The notes under the pieces: generated by a model
What the model saw: the letters and a program-made list of their open reading frames with translations, nothing else
The model's database searches: none
Told to the model about the DNA's origin: nothing
Part shown: piece after piece, positions 8,518 through 17,800 of the stretch
Numbering within the stretch: the first letter of the stretch is position 1
How the letters are laid out: every line of letters begins with the position of its first letter
Position numbers and translations under genes: made by a program
Source of the DNA: a bacterium
GTDB taxonomy: Bacteria > Armatimonadota > Chthonomonadetes > Chthonomonadales > JAMCWF01
DNA length: 52,230 nt
NCBI GenBank assembly: GCA_021842405.1
Contig: JAKBZR010000011.1
Coordinates: 1-52,230 of the forward strand
Reading direction: 5' to 3'

Positions 8518-9462
8518 ATGTCGTACCAACCAAAGGCGATACCGCGCGCTGACCGCATTCCCGTGAAGGTGGATCAGTACGTGCAGTATCAGCGCCACGG
8601 ATTTTTAAAGGTGGAGAGCCTTTTACCGGATGCGGATGTGCAGCGACTATTGGGTTGGGTGGAGAACCGACGACAGGGATCAGCGGCCGCCAATCAGTCC
8701 GATAAAGCCTCGTTGAGCGAAGTATTTAAGACGCAGACGCGAATTCACATGCTGCACCGAGTGGATGCGACCGCCGAATGGGGTCTGCTTCATCCGCAAA
8801 TACTGGATGTTCTGGAGGCGTTGATCGGTCCGGATGTGTTGGCCTTACAGAGTATGGCCTTCTTTAATCCGCCGGGGATGGGCGGTCAAGGGTGGCATCA
8901 GGATTCCTACTACATCACCACCTACCCCGATACTCTGATCGGAGCCTGGTACGCGCTGGATCCGGCCGACGAAGAGAACGGCTGCCTCTGGGTGATCCCC
9001 GATTCCAATTGCGAGCCCATCTATCCTCCTACCACCCCATACGGCTTGGTTCATTCAGATGGCGCGTTCGATGACCTGTTCAGGGTGGAAAATGTGAGCC
9101 ACCTCGACGATGCCATAAACGGTCTCACGCCGGTAACCCGCAAATATCCGCCAGCGGTGCCGGTTCCAATGAAGCCGGGAGATGTACTGTTTTTTAACGG
9201 CCACCTTCTTCATCGCTCCTACCCAAACCGCACATCCCACCGATTCCGTCGCTCTTACGTTTGCCACTACTGCAACGCTCGGTCTTGGGTGCCATGGAAT
9301 CATGGAGAACCCTACGAGGGGGATTGCGCGAACTATCAACACATCCTGGCGCGAGGCAGCACCCACCTGCCCTACGCACATCCTGTCTTTGGAACGAAGG
9401 TGGACTTGGGCGGCGCAACAGGTTCTCTCGGACAACCAGAGCGCATGCGGGGAGGGAGTTGA
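8518..9462 (+). CDS. Phytanoyl-CoA dioxygenase (PhyH) family protein
   Basis: This 314-residue protein belongs to the PhyH branch of Fe(II)/2-oxoglutarate-dependent oxygenases. The facial triad is visible: H127 and D129 in the WHQDSYY motif and the distal H232 in LLHRSYPN, with R243 or R245 placed to bind 2-oxoglutarate. The segment ADEENGCLWVIPDSN is typical of the double-stranded beta-helix core of this family. Members hydroxylate many small molecules, so the substrate cannot be inferred. The ATG at 8518 is preceded by GGAGGTGA (8505-8512), a better choice than the GTG at 8503 that sits inside that site. The gene is convergent with htrA, with a 65-base gap holding a copy of a dispersed repeat. 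Confidence 0.9.
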   Translation: MSYQPKAIPRADRIPVKVDQYVQYQRHGFLKVESLLPDADVQRLLGWVENRRQGSAAANQSDKASLSEVFKTQTRIHMLHRVDATAEWGLLHPQILDVLEALIGPDVLALQSMAFFNPPGMGGQGWHQDSYYITTYPDTLIGAWYALDPADEENGCLWVIPDSNCEPIYPPTTPYGLVHSDGAFDDLFRVENVSHLDDAINGLTPVTRKYPPAVPVPMKPGDVLFFNGHLLHRSYPNRTSHRFRRSYVCHYCNARSWVPWNHGEPYEGDCANYQHILARGSTHLPYAHPVFGTKVDLGGATGSLGQPERMRGGS

Positions 9463-9490
9463 TAATTACGGTAGGGGGTATAGCCTGCTA

Positions 9491-9516
9491 CCTAAATTAC
9501 CTGGAGAACTGAACTC
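9491..9516 (-). repeat. Dispersed repeat end (AGAGTTCAGTTTT family), divergent copy
   Basis: The sequence from CCTAAATT to GAACTGAACTC matches the right end of the element at 27273-27585 with a few mismatches. It lies between two convergent genes. Other copies are at 18588-18610, 27271-27314, 27557-27586 and 52132-52175. Confidence 0.55.
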
Positions 9517-9527
9517 ATTCTGGAGCG

Positions 9528-10967
9528 CTAATCCATCGGGATGAGAGCGAGTCGGGTGATCCATGTGCTGCTGCGGTAGCTTTGATAGACAATGCGGACC
9601 AGATCGCCGGTTTTAAACTGATCGGCCATTTTATTAAATGTGCCGACATCGGGCGTCGAAATGCCGTTGACCCGCACTATAATGTCGCCAACCCGCAGAT
9701 TGGAATTGACCGCCGCACCGGTCGGAACAATGCGATGGATCATAATTCCACTGGTATCAGGTGAAAGTTTCATGTGTTGGGCAAAGGCGCTGGTCAGCGG
9801 AATCGTTTCAATTCCCAGCTTAACCGGCTGGTCTGTATGAATTCTCTCGGTTGGGCTGCTGGTTCCGGAAGGGGCAGCGGTGATGGTTGCGGTGGTTGAA
9901 TGAGCTTCACCGTTTCGCACATAGGTGATGCCCACTTTGGTTCCAGGCGGTGTCTCCATAATCGCCTCCCGTAGGTCACTTTCGCTCGTAACGGAGTGAT
10001 TATCATATCGAGTCACCACATCCTCGATGCGCAGGCCGGCTTTGCCGGCCGGAGAGCTGGGGTCGGGCTCGTTTAAAATCAGGGCGCCGGAGCTCACGTG
10101 GTACGCAGTGGATAGTGGCGGGGTCACGGTAGTCGGGTCAATTCCTAGATAGCCGGCGTTCACCTTGTGGTTTTCAATGAGTTCTCCGGCGACATACCGG
10201 GCGATATTGATCGGAATAGCGAATCCAATTCCAACGCTGCCCCCCGTATCAGTGCGGATAGCGGTATTTAATCCGATGACCTTCCCGCTGATATCCACCA
10301 AGGGTCCGCCTGAGTTGCCCGGGTTGATAGCGGCGTCGGTCTGTATTAAATCGGGATAGAGGCGATACATTCTGCGTTCTACATCGGGGATCTCCTCCCG
10401 GCGGTGCAGAGAGCTGATCACCCCTACCGATACGGTGCCGGCAAACTGGAACGGACTGCCGATCGCAATCGCCCACTGGCCGATCTGCGCTTGGCTTGAA
10501 TCGCCGAGGGTCGCGACCGGTAGGTTAGTGGCCGGTATGTGGATCACGGCAAGATCACTTCTAAAATCTCCATACCAGGTGCCATCGAACTCTCGACCGT
10601 CGCGCAGCTTAACCACCACGCGATTGGCGCCGTCTACCACGTGATCATTGGTGAGAATCCAGCCATCCGCCCGAATGATGATGCCGCTGCCGGTCCCCTC
10701 CGTTCGCAGAAAGTTCGGAGTGAAGTTGGGCCCAGTTTGACTGCCTTGATCCGATCCCCCGACGAAATGGGCGTGGATAACCCGCTCGCTGATCACGGTG
10801 ACAACCGCCGGCTCAAGACGTTGCGCGATGGAGACGAAGGTGTTTTGAAGATCTTTTAAACCGTTTATATTGCTCTGTTCTGCCTTCACGATTTGGGGTG
10901 ACAGAGAGAGGGCGGCACTGAATATAATAATCCGCCAAATTCGAATTGGAAAACGGGTAACGCTCAT
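9528..10967 (-). CDS. htrA: HtrA/DegP-family periplasmic serine protease with two PDZ domains
   Basis: The 479-residue protein has an N-terminal hydrophobic segment ending near residue 29 (signal peptide or anchor), a trypsin-like protease domain at about 45-265 and two PDZ domains at about 270-365 and 385-475. The catalytic triad is H109 (TNDHVV), D138 (RSDLAVI) and S219 (NPGNSGGP). HtrA proteases degrade or refold misfolded envelope proteins. It is the distal gene of a minus-strand group with an ECF sigma factor, an anti-sigma factor and a MucB/RseB-like protein, the same association seen as mucABD in Pseudomonas. A 215-base gap upstream holds its own housekeeping-type promoter, so it can be expressed apart from the sigma operon. 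Whether it acts in regulated proteolysis of the anti-sigma factor is inference. Confidence 0.94.
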   Translation of the reverse strand: MSVTRFPIRIWRIIIFSAALSLSPQIVKAEQSNINGLKDLQNTFVSIAQRLEPAVVTVISERVIHAHFVGGSDQGSQTGPNFTPNFLRTEGTGSGIIIRADGWILTNDHVVDGANRVVVKLRDGREFDGTWYGDFRSDLAVIHIPATNLPVATLGDSSQAQIGQWAIAIGSPFQFAGTVSVGVISSLHRREEIPDVERRMYRLYPDLIQTDAAINPGNSGGPLVDISGKVIGLNTAIRTDTGGSVGIGFAIPINIARYVAGELIENHKVNAGYLGIDPTTVTPPLSTAYHVSSGALILNEPDPSSPAGKAGLRIEDVVTRYDNHSVTSESDLREAIMETPPGTKVGITYVRNGEAHSTTATITAAPSGTSSPTERIHTDQPVKLGIETIPLTSAFAQHMKLSPDTSGIMIHRIVPTGAAVNSNLRVGDIIVRVNGISTPDVGTFNKMADQFKTGDLVRIVYQSYRSSTWITRLALIPMD

Positions 10968-11005
10968 TGGTTCAACTCCATTCCGCCTGTAATAGCAGCC
11001 TATTC

Positions 11006-11033
11006 ATTTTAACTCACGCCGACGGCCGTGCAA
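11006..11033 (-). promoter_or_regulatory. Sigma-70-type promoter for htrA
   Basis: On the minus strand TTGCAC (11033-11028) and TAAAAT (11011-11006) are separated by 16 bases. They lie about 40 bases before the htrA ATG at 10967. The rest of the 215-base gap shows no ECF-type -35 (GGAAC). Confidence 0.6.
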
Positions 11034-11182
11034 CCTGGGGCGCCGCTGCCGTAAGCTCCACTTTGCATAGGTATGCCGCAAATAAGAAAAGACTACTTCA
11101 GACTTCGCTGATGCGGAGTGCACTCGATATGCCCGGGTCGTGGTGGGCAACAGATTGGTAGACGATTGAGAGAATTGAAAGA

Positions 11183-12472
11183 TCAGCGATCGGAAGGAGG
11201 ACCATTTTTCAACAACCTCAACCACTGATGGATATGATATGACTCTATATGAAGGCGAAGCGCGATATGCTCCCAATTGTAACCCGAATAGTAGAGTCCC
11301 AAAACCTGATGGAGAGTATGATGGCATTCCCGACATATCTCCAGCAGCGCGGCGATGGTATCAAAGCCGATGCCGCGGTTTCGCAGGCCATCTATCCTCT
11401 TTAAAGATACTCGAAACTCGCTGCATATTGAGGTTGCGATTGCACGGCCTCTCGAACTATCCAGCGCTTCAGCCAGCCGAATCAGTGCACCGACACCGAT
11501 GGGGCCGATCAGGTTAAAATCCCGATTGGAGTCGTAGCTTTCCACCCGCGCTTCGCCGTCCGGCATACTGGTGAAGAGCAATTGGTGATAACCCAAGGGC
11601 CTTCTTTGTCGGGCATAGGTCTCATAGATCGAGATCCCGCTCAAACCGTCGTTGTAGCGGAGGCAGGCGACCACTTTCCCAGACATATGAAAAAGCTCAC
11701 CGTAATCGAACTCAAAACCCTTCGGCAGCCAGAGCGGAATCGACAAGCTAAAGCCGGCGGCCTGTTGAAGCTGATCCAGGTGGTGGATGGGAGGGTCACT
11801 GGCAATAGTTGCTTTTCGATTCGGTTTAGGAATCGAGGCGATTAGATATTTGGCCGGTAACCGCTGATAAAAATGAAGGAGGGATAGCTTAGTCAGCTCG
11901 AGCAGGTGGCCTTGCCGGTCATTCTCCTGCACCCAGATCGGCAGGCCGGTTGCGCGGTCCACCCAAATGGTTCGAGAGTGAGCATAGTGAGAGTAGGGGA
12001 TCAATGAAATGACATCGCATAAGCGTCCGGGCGCTCGGCTGGTTCCGGCATATTGAACGGCGTAATTCTCGCTGATGCGGCGGATCATGAGCACCATTTC
12101 ATGGGGTGAAAAACATTTCGCAGCCGATCGGGTTATCGTGAGGTGGTGCGTATGGGGGTTGTACACCCGCAGCCAGTGGCCGTCGTCGTCCGATATATTG
12201 CCCTGGCACTGACTGGGGCAGAGGCAGCGAGTAATTGAGCTACCGCCCCCGCTCCGAGCGATCCAATCTCGAACAATCGTCTGCCCGCCGATGCCGACCG
12301 GGACGACTTGCGTTTCGTGGGCAACGTAGCTGAGGTGGCATTCTGCGTTAAGGGAGCGTCGCAGGATTTTAATTGCGAGCGTTTCGGCAGCCGAGCAATC
12401 AATGGTCAAAATAAGAAGCGCCGCGGTGAACAGCATCACCGCGGCGCCTGATTTTGACGTCGCGCCATACAT
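11183..12472 (-). CDS. MucB/RseB-like regulator of sigma-E activity with C-terminal helical extension
   Basis: The 429-residue exported protein has a signal peptide (hydrophobic core MLFTAALLILTID) and a LolA/MucB-like N-terminal domain. A family-like segment is RLCDVISLIPY followed by RTIWVDRATGLPIWVQENDRQGHLLE. A second RseB-like domain follows, containing LWLPKGFEFDYGEL and RYNDGLSGISIYE. In known systems RseB/MucB binds the periplasmic part of the anti-sigma factor and lipid signals and protects the anti-sigma factor from proteolysis. It lies 12 bases after the anti-sigma gene, so it is probably co-transcribed. About 110 C-terminal residues are unlike RseB and form two helix-turn-helix-like repeats (GIGFDTIAALLEI and GYNWEHIALRLHI). 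The sequence is divergent, so the assignment rests on pattern plus context. Confidence 0.76.
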   Translation of the reverse strand: MYGATSKSGAAVMLFTAALLILTIDCSAAETLAIKILRRSLNAECHLSYVAHETQVVPVGIGGQTIVRDWIARSGGGSSITRCLCPSQCQGNISDDDGHWLRVYNPHTHHLTITRSAAKCFSPHEMVLMIRRISENYAVQYAGTSRAPGRLCDVISLIPYSHYAHSRTIWVDRATGLPIWVQENDRQGHLLELTKLSLLHFYQRLPAKYLIASIPKPNRKATIASDPPIHHLDQLQQAAGFSLSIPLWLPKGFEFDYGELFHMSGKVVACLRYNDGLSGISIYETYARQRRPLGYHQLLFTSMPDGEARVESYDSNRDFNLIGPIGVGALIRLAEALDSSRGRAIATSICSEFRVSLKRIDGLRNRGIGFDTIAALLEICRECHHTLHQVLGLYYSGYNWEHIALRLHIESYHIHQWLRLLKNGPPSDR

Positions 12473-12484
12473 AGTAATTAGCCG

Positions 12485-13018
12485 TTATCGCCCAGGAACC
12501 GTCCAGCGGACCGGAACCGTGTTGATTGGAAAATTACTTCCCGGATTAAAAGGAAGCGCTTGTTGATAGTCCTGATGCAGCGGAATATACTCGCTCATGC
12601 TGGCCTGTGGTGATTGAGGGATCACCGAGAAGGTGGTTGGGCTTATCTTGTTGCCTGAATTTCTGAATGGCGGTGTAGAAAAGACAATGACAGCTAATAC
12701 CAGTGCAGCACAAAGTCCAGCGTATTGAATACGGCGGCGGGAATCGCAGGGTATGGCAGGCCAGTTACTTTGCCAGAGTATTTTGAGAGCCTTTTTCTCG
12801 AAAGTACGAATATTTTGAAGGATGGAATCATCCAGGCCGGGCGGTGGTTCACAGATGGATAAATTGCCCAACATCATTTTCGTTTCTTGTAGGGATTGCA
12901 ACTCTTCCTGGCAATCCTCGCATCGACTCAAATGGTGTCGTATCTCGATTATTTCACAGCCTCTGAGCTCTTGATCCAGATAGGCTGACAATAGACTTTT
13001 GACTTTTCCGCAAGTCAC
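12485..13018 (-). CDS. Zinc-finger anti-sigma factor (transmembrane)
   Basis: The 177-residue protein opens with a putative zinc-finger anti-sigma (zf-HC2) domain: MTCGKVKSLLSAYLDQEL, then the HHLSRCEDC zinc ligands (HxxxCxxC) at about residues 28-36. One transmembrane segment, LCAALVLAVIVFS, is near residues 85-105, followed by a periplasmic tail of about 70 residues rich in Ser, Pro and Gln. Such proteins hold an ECF sigma factor inactive at the membrane. The GTG start overlaps the sigma-factor stop (GTGA), the usual coupling of a sigma and anti-sigma pair. The MucB/RseB-like protein encoded next probably binds the periplasmic tail. Confidence 0.9.
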   Translation of the reverse strand: MTCGKVKSLLSAYLDQELRGCEIIEIRHHLSRCEDCQEELQSLQETKMMLGNLSICEPPPGLDDSILQNIRTFEKKALKILWQSNWPAIPCDSRRRIQYAGLCAALVLAVIVFSTPPFRNSGNKISPTTFSVIPQSPQASMSEYIPLHQDYQQALPFNPGSNFPINTVPVRWTVPGR

Positions 13019-13611
13019 GATAGATCACTCCCTATGTTATATGCCAATGGGTTTTGCAATTTTTTGCGGAGCGATTTGCGTCCGCGATGCAGGCGGGATC
13101 TGACCGTTCCCAGTGAACACCCCATCACTTCTGCAATCTCTTCATAAGAAAGCCCCTCCACATCGGCGAGGATAACGGTGATGCGAAACTCGTTCGGCAG
13201 CGAATTGAGGGCTGCTTGCAGCGGTTCACCCAGCGTCGTTCGCATTGCGATCTGCTCCGGATCCTCTTTAGAATCCGGTATCTCAAGGCAGATTTCGCTC
13301 GAGTCGCTCCCGTTATTCAACGGCTGATCGAGGGAGTTGAGCTTTACTTTCGGGCGCTTTCGCACCTCATCAATGAACACATTGGAAATAATTCGATAAA
13401 GCCAATTTTCAAATGGCATTTCCCGGTTGTAACGGTCAAAAAATCGGAAAGCCCGCAAATATGCTTCCTGAGTAATGTCCTCTGCATCGGCATGGTTTCC
13501 GCTCAAACGGTAAGCGATATTGTAGGCTTGACGATGAGTCCGCTTGACTAACTCATCAAATTCGGAGCAAACCCGATCTTTGCGCAGTGATAATGTATCG
13601 CTTAACTCCAT
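13015..13611 (-). CDS. ECF RNA polymerase sigma factor (RpoE-like)
   Basis: The 198-residue protein has sigma region 2 at about residues 20-95 (AYRLSGNHADAEDITQEAYLRAFRFF and NWLYRIISNVFIDEVRKR) and region 4 at about 130-185 (LPNEFRITVILADVEGLSYEEIAEVMGCSLGTVRSRLHRGRKSLRK). This is a group 4 extracytoplasmic-function sigma factor. The ATG at 13611 has AAGGAGGGAG just upstream. The operon order sigma, anti-sigma, RseB-like, HtrA suggests response to envelope damage. An ECF-type promoter motif lies directly before the gene, so positive autoregulation is likely. An acidic linker of about 40 residues separates the two regions, longer than in minimal ECF factors. Confidence 0.95.
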   Translation of the reverse strand: MELSDTLSLRKDRVCSEFDELVKRTHRQAYNIAYRLSGNHADAEDITQEAYLRAFRFFDRYNREMPFENWLYRIISNVFIDEVRKRPKVKLNSLDQPLNNGSDSSEICLEIPDSKEDPEQIAMRTTLGEPLQAALNSLPNEFRITVILADVEGLSYEEIAEVMGCSLGTVRSRLHRGRKSLRKKLQNPLAYNIGSDLS

Positions 13612-13632
13612 CTAATGCTCCCTCCTTACAAA

Positions 13633-13661
13633 TTTACGTCAATCTGAGTCGGAATGGTTCC
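13633..13661 (-). promoter_or_regulatory. ECF-type autoregulatory promoter of the sigma operon
   Basis: On the minus strand GGAACC (13661-13656) and CGTAAA (13638-13633) are separated by 17 bases, close to the GGAAC/TGAAAC plus CGTA pattern of many ECF sigma factors. The predicted start is near 13627, leaving a short leader that contains the ribosome site. The specificity for this sigma factor is inferred from position. Confidence 0.66.
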
Positions 13662-13761
13662 CTACTTGTGCTATTTTGAGTTCATTTCAGATCAATTTTC
13701 GCTTTTTATCCATCTTAATTAGAGGAAGATTTGCAAAAATCCGCATAACCCCGTCTAAATA

Positions 13762-14583
13762 CTAATTTGATTGAATGATCACCGGATGCGGCAAATGGGC
13801 CAGCATCTGGGCAATGGTGACGAAATGGTACCCCTGCCGCAAAAGGGCTGATATAATACGGGGCAGTGCAACGACCGTCTCCGGGCGGTCGTCGTGCAGC
13901 AAAATGATGCTTCCGTTTTCGGTTCGATCCAATATGCGGTTCACGATAAAGTCGGGCGTTTGCTCATCGTAGTCTTTAGCCGCACAGGTCCAGGAGACCA
14001 CCACATAGCCCAGCTCTTTGGTTATCTTCAGCACTCGCGGATTGTAATCCACGCCAGGCGGCCTCATTACTGTCATGTGGTGTCCGGTAATTCGATAAAA
14101 GTTGATATCATTGTCGTTTATTTCATGCCAGATCTCTTCGTTGTTCAACGTGACCAATCGGATATGGTCCACCGTATGGTTGCCGACCTCATTCCCATCG
14201 GCCAGCATATCCTGAACCAGATAAGGACACTGCTTCATTCGCTGGCCAACCACAAAAAAGGTGGCGTGCACGTGGTAGTGACGTAAAATGGCGAGTAACG
14301 AAGGACAGTATTGCGGATGAGGGCCGTCATCAATGGTTAAAGCCACCTCGTGCAAGGCCCGATTGCCATGGTAGAGAATGCGATAATGTGGATCGTAGAG
14401 GTCTTCGCCCAGAAAGCGCTTGTACCAGTATACCGGACTTAGGGCCTCTGATAGGGGTATTGACCGATGGACGTTCCACCACCACCCGTACCCAACGATC
14501 ATGACCAGCGCGATGGGCCAGAGCCAAACTGGCAACCGGAAATGTCGCCTCGCCTTTGCAGGCGAAGACGATAAATGCTCCAT
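13762..14583 (-). CDS. Membrane-anchored polysaccharide deacetylase (NodB/CE4)
   Basis: The 273-residue protein has a short basic cytoplasmic start, one transmembrane segment (about residues 18-36) and an extracytoplasmic NodB homology domain. CE4 motifs are LTIDDGP with D85 and the metal ligand D86, NHTVDH with ligands H136 and H140, MRPPGVDYNP, and a C-terminal SIILLHDD. These enzymes remove acetyl groups from peptidoglycan, chitin-like or other polysaccharides. I chose the ATG at 14583, which follows AAAGGAGGAG with a slightly long spacing; an in-frame ATG at 14619 lies upstream of that site and lacks one. It is upstream of, and in the same direction as, the sigma operon but separated from it by 150 bases containing the ECF promoter. 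The leader is about 255 bases long. Confidence 0.92.
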   Translation of the reverse strand: MEHLSSSPAKARRHFRLPVWLWPIALVMIVGYGWWWNVHRSIPLSEALSPVYWYKRFLGEDLYDPHYRILYHGNRALHEVALTIDDGPHPQYCPSLLAILRHYHVHATFFVVGQRMKQCPYLVQDMLADGNEVGNHTVDHIRLVTLNNEEIWHEINDNDINFYRITGHHMTVMRPPGVDYNPRVLKITKELGYVVVSWTCAAKDYDEQTPDFIVNRILDRTENGSIILLHDDRPETVVALPRIISALLRQGYHFVTIAQMLAHLPHPVIIQSN

Positions 14584-14838
14584 CCTCGAGTAACTCCTCC
14601 TTTTACTTTCGATATACAAATAGGTTGCTCATTGATGAATTCTTGGCGCGCCGTGCGGATGGATCGGATAACCGGCTGCGATACAGACCGCATAAAGCCG
14701 CTCTCCGGCCAAATGGAGGTGACAGCTAAAACTGGAGCCATTCACAAAAGGTCTCTTACGAGACCAGAGCAGCGGAAGAGCGCACAAAATCTCCCTATTA
14801 TACGCAAAAAAGGCGCTGTTTGTATGCACAGGGTGAAA
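14584..14838 (-). promoter_or_regulatory. Long leader of the deacetylase gene with a possible -10 element
   Basis: This 255-base gap between two minus-strand genes holds a perfect minus-strand TATAAT at 14802-14797, with a poor -35. A transcript from there would have a leader of roughly 205 bases. It includes a GGTCTC/GAGACC hairpin with a four-base loop (14750-14765) and further GC-rich pairing segments. I recognise no known riboswitch class. The ribosome site AAAGGAGGAG ends about 12 bases before the ATG. Confidence 0.4.
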
Positions 14839-17800
14839 TTATGGGCCGAGTAGAAAATGATTGATGATTGCCTCTGCAATCGGTGCATCCCGTTGTGGAT
14901 CCCTTAAAAGCCCGCCCCAAAAATAGATGATGCGGCCTCCGCTCGGCAGGCGTATCATCCCGGCCGCGTCTCCGTAATTTTTGCCGTTCGGGCCGACGAC
15001 TCGGTAGAAGGGAGTGTATCGTATATTCTCCGCTATCTCCGATCGGTTGATGCTTCTCAAACGCGAATCGCCGTACGGATAGGGTAGCGTTGAGGGCAGC
15101 CCCCAATCAGTCGCTTCCGTATCACCGTGGATGGTTGGCACATTTTGAGGCAGCGTCTCAATCGCATTGTAGATGGGCAGCCCCAAGGTTGGCGGAAACA
15201 GGTTGTTATCGCGATATCCGTTCGGCCCGTTGCCATAGGCCATGGGATACGGCCCCTGCCCGATCAACAGCAGCGTTCCGCCTTGATCTAAGTATCTTTT
15301 GAATGCTTGCGCCGCATCACCGGGCTGGTGCACCGTCTCGATGTAGTCTTCGTCATCCAGATCAATCGCAACCGGGTATCTTTTCGGATTGAATTGTTGG
15401 GGGTCAACGAGTTGATCCGGTGTCAGCATGACGCCTCGATCCTGCAACCCAGCCTTAACCAAAATGTTGACGCTCCCAATACTGCCGCCTGGCGTGTAGT
15501 TGGCTGGGAGCACGGCAAAACTGTTGAGCGGAATATTTAATATCGCCTGATGGAGCGCATTTAATGACTGTATTTGATGTAGCAGATTAAGATAGCTTTC
15601 ATGGGCGCTGGCGGCCAACCGTATCCCCACTCGCTCCGCGATGGCCGGTGATTTTTGAGCCGTCATCGCCCATACCACCCGATTTCCCGGTTCAACACCA
15701 ACCACTTTCTCATCTCGGTTAATGCGAATGGGCGCCATCACGATCGCTGCCTTAAAAATCGGCGGCCACGCGCGCCAAGCCAACGATTCCAGTTTTTGAT
15801 TCACCGATTTCGCCATGCCATTGGATAAGAGAAGCGAGGGGCGTTGGCCCTCACCCTCACTATAAGCGAGGTACAGGGTTGCCGGTCCCGACACCGGTAT
15901 TTTCAGATGAGCGGTATGAACCGCGACGGCCCTGAGTTTATCGGCGGGCGGGAGATCGAACGGCACGCCCCAAGCCCAGATGGTTCCACCGGGGAGGCCG
16001 GCCCAAGAGTTTAAGTTATGCCAGTTTGCGACTTCAGTGGTGTTGGTCGGCAGCGCCAATACCTGAAAATTGCTCTGCACCATTTTGGTGGTCGGCATTT
16101 TTTGCAGGAGTGGCGGCCGATCAGGAAGTGGCTTCGAGCTTTCGTCCGGATGCCCAACGATGACTTCGGACCCGTTATGCAGCTTGGGGATGTAGAGTGA
16201 CCATAGGTTGTGTTTTGGGCGAATATAATCTTGGTCTGGATCCAGCAGTTTCCGCTTGCCGTCGTAAACGATCGTTACCGGCTGATTGTGGATATTTTCA
16301 TACGGTACCGTCAGGGTGACATCCACCTCCGGCAAGCTGGTATGCAGCATAAACGAGAGGTTGCCATCCGGCGTGTAGTGGTAGTCCGATATGCTGCAGG
16401 CGACACCGTCTTTATCGAAGGCCATCGCTGCGCGGCATCCGGCAAGCACATGAATACGGGATTTACCCACTGGATCAATCATGTACAGGAAATTGGAAAA
16501 ACCGTAGCTGGAATAGTGACCAACGCCATAAATGTTGCCGGGGAACAGCCCATACCCCTCCGCCATATCATTTTTGCCGTACTGAGCGATCGCGGAGCGG
16601 TAGGCATCTTGATACATCTGGTGCCAGGAATTGAGCGACCCTTGAAGCGCCCACATTAAAATCGGATCGCCGGTCTCCACCGCGGTTTGCGCCAGCGTAT
16701 CCAGATTGTTGAACACCTCGTTGGAGGTGCCGGCCCCCATCCAATCTCGGCCGCTGTTTCCGCCGCCCCACAGAAATTCGGGATGGAGATCATCATCGCG
16801 GTTATTATCGGAGGGCCAGATGATCATGTAACGATAAACAAAGGTACGGGCCAGGTCAAGCGCCTCTTGTGCCCTTTCGCGGTGGTAACTATCCGGCGCA
16901 TTGCGGAATGCCATATAGTAGGCCAGACAAAATGCGGACTGCAAGGTGCCCCCGATCGCGAACGGCGAGGAAGGTACATCTGAAAATTCGGCTCGGGTCC
17001 AGCCGATATGCTTAGCCCAGTTGAAAACGCCATCCACAATCGGCAGGTATTGTTTTTGCTTATCGTAGCGATAGAGGGAAAGAAAAAGCCTTCCAAACGC
17101 AAATCCGTTGGCGTTGTGAATGGTGGTCGCCGCCGGCCCGCCCCATTGCGGCGCCCAGCTTCCTTTCAACGGCTTCTTCCAATAAACGCACTCCTGATGT
17201 CCGACTTTAAAGTGCTTCGCAAAGGCCAGCAATTGGTCGGCCTCCGATTTCAATGCACGAATCGTGGCCGTATCGCCGTCACTTACCGCGACCGACGTCG
17301 GCGATTCTAAATACCAGTCCCAACCACCCGGGAGCAAAGTGCCGGCAACCTGAAACTGACCTTCCGGCCCACCATATAATTGCGTGGATGCCGGGCCGGG
17401 GAAGTCTTTTAATTTAATTCCTCCCGGCAGCCATGATAGGTCTACTCGGGCAGGCACCTGTGGCAATAAATACTGATCATGATCCCAAACGAATTTCCAC
17501 AACAGCCGGCTGGGATCGCCGGTTGCCTTCAAATTCATGCTCCAAAGCAGCCTACCATGCGATGCGATGACGGCCCCGTCCTTCGGAAAGATCAGCGATT
17601 GATAACCATGCCCTCCGTATGGATAAACGAGCGCGACGAACTGCCCGTGAAGGTCCCCGTGAACCGATCCAGAAATCGGCTCCCAGTGGTAACCGGCCGC
17701 AACGTATTTCTCGCTGTTATCCTGCAACCGGGTCGTTTCAAACTCCAAGCCGGCGTAATGGCCGATGTCCGGGTTCCATAGGCCAATGACCGGTATGGAA

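Noticed and set aside
14640-14720. tRNA-like stretch in the deacetylase leader (minus strand)
   Set aside because: One short stem resembles an anticodon arm, but an acceptor stem, a T-loop of GGTTCGA type and the D-arm do not line up.
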